Under the pieces are notes generated by a model. That model worked only from the letters and a program-made list of their open reading frames with translations. It searched no databases and was not told the DNA's origin. The position numbers were made by a program, and so were the translations under genes. Shown in pieces: positions 57,128-64,000 of a stretch of 64,000 bases of DNA. The first letter of the stretch is position 1. Each line of letters begins with the position of its first letter. The stretch is from assembly GCA_030549775.1 (NCBI GenBank), contig CM060177.1:95600236-95664235 (forward strand), read 5' to 3'. Source of the stretch: Tamarix chinensis (lineage: Eukaryota; Streptophyta; Magnoliopsida; Caryophyllales; Tamaricaceae).

Positions 57128-60100
57128 TGTAACACCCTAAAATGTACAACTAAAAAATTTTGTTTAAGAGGGAAATGCAATGCAAATATGAATGGGTGTT
57201 ACTGCCTTACTCAATATAAGTTTAGCTTATGAACCATTATCAAATCAATCACAAGGAAAAAGTAAATTAGGATATAAGACAAAATAAATATAGAACGAGG
57301 GTACTTCATAACATAAGAAAGGGTTTTAGAGTTTACATTAAAAATGGAAACAAAATACATAAATTAAATCTTTTTGGATAAAATGACCAAGAAGGAGAAC
57401 TAGTTTAAAATAATAACCGAATAACATAGCTCTTCGACTCCTAACCCTAGGCATAAGATAAAATCACTCTACCCCAATCAAAGCATTATAAGCAGCATAT
57501 TCCTCTAACTGGTCCTCATTTACCTACATAGGCTTAGAAGGGATCTTTGTTCGTGGCAATAAGAAGTGCCAATAAAAAGAATGATTAATACGCTAAATAC
57601 TAAGGTAAAAATATAATCAATAAAGGTCACATAAGTTTGTAAGATCACGATAAGAGGTGACATGCACATAGGATAATCTTATCAATTTATATATTCCTAT
57701 CCCAATCGTACAGTAACATCACCATGATAAGTATTCATGATTTTATTCATGCTGGGTTTAGGGACCCTATATTCTCAACTGGTGGAATGATAATCAAAGT
57801 ACAACCCTAGGATAAGATGCTCTTGGCCACTATTCTTAGTTAGTGTAATGGTAATCAAAGTATAACCCTAAGATAATATGCTCCTGGCCACTATTCTCAA
57901 TTGGTGAAATAGTAATCAAAGTACAACTGGTCCTAATCCATGTGATGTTCCACTTTAAGTAATTTTTGAATTATCAAGGGTTATGATCATTCAATAATTT
58001 ATTTAACTTAATTTTTGGGACCCCACTATTCTCAATTGGTCAAATAGTAATAACGTACAACCCTAAAACAAGATGCACCTAGCCACTATTCTCATTTAGT
58101 GGAACATATAGGTATACTTATCCCTGACTTAAGTGAACTTCCACTTTAAGTGATTAGTATATTATTGGTAATTTATTTATTTCAAGGTCAACATGTAGTC
58201 ATGTACACATATTCATGAAATTATAGAATAAATCATGTTTCCCTTAAAAACCCTAATCTCATAACCCTGGCATACTCTCTTCTCTAGTACTCCTTTAGTC
58301 CCTAACTTCCATACCAGATCATAAAAGTTTATTATTAACCACTTACTAAAAATCATGATCTAACACCCACGTCTTACACATGCGATAATAACTTACCCCT
58401 AAGGTTACTATTTGGGTCTCCTCCAAAACCCTAATTTTCCATACCTAACATAGTCCCTTTTCTAGTGCTTGTTTAGTACCTAAATTCCATTCCTAAGAAT
58501 ATAATGTTGTTATTAACTATCAAATCAGAAATCATGGTATAAATTCTACTTCTTGCATATGTGATAATAACCTACCTTAGGGTTACTATTTAGGTATATT
58601 CAAAAATCCTAATTTCCCCATTTAGTCATAATTATTTCATTAGACCCCGTATAGATACCAAATATAATATACATTCCCAAAATGTTATTATTGACCTCAT
58701 ATCCCAAGGTTGTGGTCTAACTCACCCATCTTACACATGCGATAATAACCTACCCCTATGGTTACCATTATGGCCTTCCTAAAACCCTAACTTTATACTT
58801 TGGTTATAACTCCTTCCTTAAAGCTCACATGACTCCCCAAATATGTATGCCTACCTAAGATTCCATCTTTGACCCCTCATTCAATTCTTAGTGCCAATCT
58901 CCCACCTTTTGCACATATGATCATGACTCCACCCATAAGTTTTACTATTCACACATTAGATCTTTCCTTTCCTTTCCTTTATTAGCCATAAGCCCTTCAT
59001 TTTCACTCTAATTATTTTGAGTTAGTTGACACCATAAGTTACTAAACATGCCACTTTTTAACTATATTGACCAAAATACACTTAGGCCACTAAAAATACA
59101 CGTTCTCTTTTTCCTTGAGCCACAAGACTCCAAACATGAAATGCTCTTCAACCTCCCACACATACCCTATCATGAAATGCATGGTCATTATTATACATAG
59201 GCACTTTGTATTCAACATATTCATATTTACACAACTTACTTAGCTTCTTCAACCATCATGTCAAACTACATAATATATATATATATATAATAGCAAGGTC
59301 AAGTAACATTTCATACCATGCCATCAACACATCAACATAAATAGGGATATACATTATAATAGAATGAAACCCTATCTATCATACGTATCCTTATCGAAGT
59401 GGCTCCAGTCTCTAAACACATAAGACCTATGCTTCCTCCTTCACTGCCACTAGAATACCACCTAAAATTAAGAATATATAAAGTTTATACTTTTTAAAGA
59501 TTTAACCTAAAAGAAGACTAAAAGAAGGGGAAGTAAATGGAGGTAAATGAAGTGGGAAAGATTGGATAGGGTAGCGTATGATGTCATTAACAGTAGCAAT
59601 AGTAGTGGTGGCGGAGACAACGTTTAGAGGATGGGTGATGTTTGGCAGCTAAGGCTAAGGTGATGGTGGTGTTGGGATTGGGATTGGATAAAGTTGATAG
59701 CAGGTAGTGATGGTGGAGCTAGTGGTCTATAGTGATATTGGAAGAAGATTGGTCGAGAGAGGGAAGGAAGGAGGAGGAAAGGAGGGCTCGGTGTGGTGGT
59801 GATGCTGGATGAGGTGCCTGTTTTGGGGTGCTGTCGATATGGTGGTAGCATGAAGGTGGAAAAAGGGGGATGGTGGAAGTGGTGCAACCAGCTGGATTTG
59901 CATGTGCATGAGAGGAAGAAGGAGGTGGCCATGGTGAGGAGGGATGCTGACATAGTGCAAGTAGGGAAGGGAGGTGGTAGAGAGGTTAATAGGTATTGAG
60001 AGGGTTTGGCTAGAAAACCTAGCAACAAGACAGGAGGATTGAGGTAGAGAAAGGAGAAAATAGGGGAAGAGGGGAAGGCTTCGGCTGGGTCGTCGATAAG

Positions 60101-60866
60101 GGAAAGGAATAGACAAGGGTGGTTAGGGGAATAAATAGGTGAGATTTGTGGGAGAGGGAAGATGGTAGGGGGAGTGTAGGGGGAGCTTTTAGCATGCATG
60201 GATATAGGGAGGAAGGAGAAGAGAGAAGAGTGTGGGTATAGGGTTCACAAGTAGGGTGCAGAGCTGTAAGGCTACAAGGGTATGATAGGGCTACGAGGGT
60301 GGGGCATGCATGGTAGGGTGCATTATAGAGAGAGGTATGGGAAGGGGTATGTGTACAGATGTAAGACCATATTTGGGATAGAAGAGGAAAGGAGGAAGGA
60401 GACGGAGAAGGTGATAAGTGGGGAAAGAAGAAGAGAAAGAAAAGAAAAAGGAGAAAGGACTAGGATTAGGCTAGCTCGGGGAGGGAAGAAAAGAAATAAA
60501 AAAGGAGAAGGTTGAGTTGGGTTGGGGTGGCACAACCTAAGAAGGAGAGAAAAAGAAAAAAAAAAGAATAATATGGAGTTGGGCTGGGTTGGTGCAGCCT
60601 GGGAAGGAAAGGAAAGAAATAAGAGGAAGGAAATGGAATAAGAAAGAAAGAAAAAGGAGGAAGAAGGAAACAAGGGAAGGGGGAAATTTTTTGGTTTTTA
60701 GGGTTAAATTTTTGATATGTAAATATAAAAGTTTTATCTAAATTTTTTTTGGGGGGTTGGGGTTAGGTTAAAGTAAAATAAGATGAATTCAAATATTAGG
60801 AATTAGGTTAGGTTAACATGTATAATAAATTGAAATTAAAATTTTATAAGATTTTAGGTTATTATA
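57128..60866 (-). mobile_element. Minus-oriented gypsy LTR, probably solo (3.7 kb)
   Basis: It starts TGTAACACCCTAAAATGTAC (LTR 3' end reversed). It contains TTACTGCCTTACTCAATATAAG, the counterpart of CTTATACTGAGTATGGCGGTAA at 33905, and has the GCCACTATTCT modules at 57775-58105. A purine-rich leader runs 59520-60670, with an AATAAATAGG TATA-like box on the minus strand near 60127-60137. It ends TTTTAGGTTATTATA at 60866 (canonical TTACA with one transition). The flanks GTAAC (57123-57127) and GCAAC (60867-60871) agree at four of five bases. No internal region adjoins either side, hence a solo LTR. Frames at 59624-60199 and 60323-60673 are leader artefacts. Confidence 0.72.
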
Positions 60867-61601
60867 GCAACTACAAAATACCAAAATTAACCACTTCCAT
60901 TAGTAAGAGTAGTAGATAGAGGTAACCATTTTTGTTAATCTCCTTATCCAAATATCAAGATTCTATGATCTAAATGTCTTAATGTGATAAACAATTCTAG
61001 GTAGAATTTTAAATTAATAACACCTTACAATCCTACATACTGACTATCACTTTTTTTTTATCTATTTATCTTTTATTTTCACTCTTAATCCCTCTATATT
61101 TATTCTCTAACTCTAAATATATTGAGCATTAGTTAATAGAAAGAACCATGAAGAAGATATTAATATGACAACATAAGCAATTGTTGGAAAAACACTTATT
61201 AGAGAGTCAAAACCCTATATGTGTAGTATGACAAATATTTTAAAATTTATAATTCTTTTATTTATTTATTAATGTCTATTTAGCTCATAATTAACCTTTT
61301 TATTTTCTTTTGTGGGGTTGTTATTTTTTTATGCATAATCCATTTATTAATTTTTTTCTCCTACATATTTAATAATTTATGTTGTATTTTAGTTACTAAA
61401 ACGTAAGTAGTGACTAAAATAGTTTAAGAATAAGATTTTTAGAGTTTTTCTTTTCACTCCAACTAGGAGGTTTTATAACATAAAAATATATTGAGGTCAT
61501 AAAATTTCTATTATAACAACATTGAGGCGACTAATAACCATCACAAATAGCCACCTTTATTATACAAGGGTAGTGCACTGAGATAACTATCAAACCATTT
61601 A
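60867..61601. other. Gene-free stretch
   Basis: AT-rich. CAACTACAAAATACC at the left and TACAAGGGTAGTG near 61561-61575 faintly recall CACTA ends, but no repeat structure or duplication supports it. Confidence 0.35.
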
Positions 61602-61703
61602 TGTAATATCCCAAATTAGTGGTGGATAGTTGAGGCTTAAAATAAATGATAATACTAGCTATATTAACAAGTTATACTTTCTTTTTGGAAAGCTTATGAC
61701 TAA

Positions 61704-61774
61704 AGAACTCTATAGCTAAGCATACATGACTTTGACTTTGAATAATTTAAGGATAGGTGACCTATTGAGAAGTT
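61704..61774 (+). repeat. 5S rRNA-derived segment in Cassandra LTR
   Basis: AGAACTCTATAGCTAAGC, then after a diverged middle GGATAGGTGACCTATTGAG. These match the AGTTAAGC box A region and the GGATGGGTGACC box C region of 5S rRNA with a few changes. Confidence 0.85.
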
Positions 61775-62114
61775 TTTTGGGATGCATGTGAGTTGATAAA
61801 AAGCAAGCTCAAAATGATGTGTTGATTTGTGGGCACAACCTTAAATCTTGAAAGCTCTTCTAGTAACCATCCACAGCTAGTGAGAGGCTAAGATGTTACA
61901 AATAGTATCAAAGTCATTTACATAGATTGAAGAATTTTGGGATAGAATGTAATGAGACAATCAATAGTTGAGGCACAACAAGAACATTACATTATTTGAT
62001 TGGGGTGTGTATAATACACAACATTAGTAGTAAATAGTGGGAGGCTTAAAATAATTTATAAGACTACCTATATCAACAATATATATATATATATATTCAA
62101 AAACCCTAAGATTT

Positions 62115-62180
62115 AATAACTCTATAGTTAAGCATACTTCACTAGGAGTAATTTAAGAATGAGTGACCTACTGAGAAGTT
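62115..62180 (+). repeat. 5S rRNA-derived segment in Cassandra LTR
   Basis: AACTCTATAGTTAAGCATAC and AATGAGTGACCTACTGAGAA, the second LTR's copy. Confidence 0.8.
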
Positions 62181-62307
62181 TATCAAGATGCATATGAATT
62201 GATAAAAAAATGATCAAATAGATGTGTGTTTATTTGTGGGGCCAATCTTTATTCCCAAAATCTCACCTAGTAACTATCCACAACTAGTATAGGGTTGGGT
62301 TGTTACA

Positions 62308-64000
62308 ACAAACACAAATTACATTCTTTTTAATTGCTAGAGTGTATAAAATATCAACAAAGGGAGACTGAGATACCCTACCATATTTGCACACAAAGAA
62401 AAATAATTCCCTCCCATATTATGACCTAGGGACACTTACAAATTCTCAATTGTAATAGAACACAAAGTAACACAACATTGATATACATAAAGTAGAAATA
62501 GGGCTTTAGTTAGGGTGCTAAGATATCCCATAAATTTAATCACTAAATCGAATTGAGGGAAGCTAACCCTAAATAGTAAATAATTTTTAAACTTGAGGTT
62601 TTTCACTTTATTTATTAATGTATTATAAGGAATCATAGCTAACACACAATAAGGCCCACATATAACACTTACAACCTTTACATTCACACTTAACCATTTT
62701 CTTATTTTAGAATCCATTATTATCAAATCCATACTTCATAAACTAAATATTAAGGCCTAACACTACTCATGTTCCACAAAGGTTAAGCACTAGTCACATG
62801 ATCCAAATCCCAATACCATCATCAATAGGATAAGTTCATGCTAATACCTATTTTATATTAAGATAATTATACTTTCTACTAAGGTTCGATAAAGCACATA
62901 CAATATAACGTTATCATAATACTAAAACACCTTTAAAAACCCTAACCTTACTTATATGATAAAACAACCAAGGTTACCCTTTAAATCTCTAAGGTCGAGA
63001 GTCTAAGATACAACATAAATCATATTTCAACCATTTTTTTTATGCTTTACACTATAAAATCATAAACATGCTTTCTTGGGTAGTAATCATGACATAAAAA
63101 CATAACATCATCTCTAACATCATGTAATAATAATTCAATGATTATATAACAATAGTATGATATCAAAGAAGGCTAAAAGAGAACAAATTTTTGTAAGATA
63201 AAAATGGTTTCAACATATTACAAGCTTGACACTTTTTATAGTTTTGGTCATAAATTTTTATAAGAGTTAATGTAATGGGTTTAACTCGAGAATACACAAG
63301 AAGGAGGGTTGAATTGAGTATTGACACTTTTAATTTTTTGAAATACATAGATTCATATATCAAACTTCTTATATAGAAAGAATAAACTCAATCTATGAAT
63401 TCATTGGAATTAGTGAAGTAACAATCTATTATATGCAGAAATCTCCTATTTTGTAACTATTTAAGATTGTGTTCCATGTAGTGTTCTCCAATTTGTTCCT
63501 TGTGAAGATAATGCAACTGAGAAATTAGCACATGATATTATGTGATTCCTCTACTTTAGAGATACTCCTCTCTTAAGTAGCATACATCCATGATCCTAAA
63601 CCTTTCCCTTTTATTTCTCACAATAATTTAAATAGAACTAGCACAATGTGTTTGAACTCTCTAATTTTCATAACCCTACTTTGGATTGTTAACACATAGC
63701 TAACTCTAGGTACCAACCCCACCTTAATTCTTAAGTGCAATACACAAGCTTAAACTCTTAAAATTACAAGGATAATCTCTACTATATGATAAGCAAGATT
63801 ATAAATTAATACAGAATTCAACAATAAGCAACTAAAGAATACCCTCAACAATTACAACACAACACTCTCAAAATCTATTTTTGGTTTAAAATAGGTTCAT
63901 CTTGAATGATTTATTTTGAAAAAGATATTTCTCCCTTTTATTTTTCTCTTCAATATATATCATTTGTTCTTTATTTATTTGCCCCTAAAAACCTCTTCTC
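62308..64000. other. Gene-free stretch to the window end
   Basis: No protein domain can be read. About 62340-63000 is C/A-rich on this strand and resembles the 3' region of the minus-oriented LTRs (AAACCCTAACC, ACCAAGGTTACC), without visible ends. From about 63290 (CGAGAATACACAAGAAGGAG) the sequence changes character and may belong to another retroelement leader that continues beyond the window. Confidence 0.35.

Larger units (their letters stand above)
61602..62307 (+). mobile_element. Cassandra TRIM element (plus orientation)
   Basis: LTRs of 299 and 300 bp (61602-61900 and 62008-62307) begin TGTAATATCCC / TGTATAATACA and end GATGTTACA / GGGTTGTTACA, with 107 bp between them. A primer-binding site (TAGTATCAAAGT, 61903-61914, versus the TGGTATCAGAGC consensus) follows the left LTR, and TTGGGGTG precedes the right one. 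Each LTR holds a 5S-derived segment in sense orientation. The two LTRs have diverged from one another well beyond a few bases, and the right one contains a (TA)n expansion at about 62080-62096, so the insertion is old. The flanking pentamers ATTTA and ACAAA do not match. No coding capacity. Confidence 0.9.

Noticed and set aside
60867..61575. Possible CACTA-like MITE
   Set aside because: Only faint resemblance of the ends, no subterminal repeats, no 3-bp duplication.
1..64000. tRNA genes and microRNA-type hairpins
   Set aside because: No cloverleaf with proper A and B boxes was noticed by eye; palindromes present belong to transposon ends or AT repeats. A tRNA and hairpin scan would be decisive.

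Overview
This window is nuclear DNA from a seed plant, most likely an angiosperm. It is AT-rich, with TTTAGGG-type telomere repeats, CACTA, Stowaway, Tourist-like, hAT and Mutator-like DNA elements, 5S-bearing Cassandra elements, plant-type LINEs and long-LTR Ty3/gypsy elements. I found no intact host gene, no tRNA gene and no intact rRNA gene. Nearly every long open frame is either low complexity or lies in an LTR leader. It reads as a graveyard of nested transposons, and most of the value is in the nesting.

Left third (1-24 kb). A LINE remnant (about 0.9-2.1 kb) precedes a 12-kb CACTA element (2983-15051) with a multiply broken TNP2 transposase on the minus strand and a second, Ptta-like frame. 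Two later insertions sit inside it: a 4.2-kb solo LTR (5168-9365, perfect 5-bp duplication ATGAT) and a 234-bp MITE (12497-12730) that splits the TNP2 frame with a 3-bp duplication. Two minus-oriented LTR pieces follow. Between and beyond them lie fragments of one gypsy pol gene (reverse transcriptase at 18.5 kb, RNase H at 23.1 kb), separated by an LTR with a 215-bp pure GAA tract and by the left part of a second CACTA family.

Middle (24-44 kb). Mostly low-complexity DNA, a LINE RNase H fragment (26.6-26.9 kb), an unrecognised 82-codon frame at 28.2 kb, and a pile-up of long LTRs in both orientations (30.5-42.8 kb), including a 4.4-kb LTR flanked by TTTCC. A degenerate tandem array of about 145-bp units (42.8-43.7 kb) follows.

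Right third (44-64 kb). The most unusual object is a 2.33-kb Mutator-like element (44642-46970) with a perfect 10-bp target duplication and long imperfect terminal inverted repeats. It carries about 1 kb of telomere-like repeats plus a GC-rich gene-like segment. After it come hAT-like elements, two Stowaway MITEs, two Cassandra elements in opposite orientations (49750-50506 and 61602-62307) and a 3.7-kb minus-oriented LTR (57128-60866).

Co-operation between genes is limited to long-dead transposition machinery: TNP2 and Ptta proteins for CACTA elements, and gypsy and LINE pol fragments. The small elements (MITEs, Cassandra, the telomere-bearing Mutator-like element) encode no visible transposase and would have depended on proteins supplied from elsewhere.
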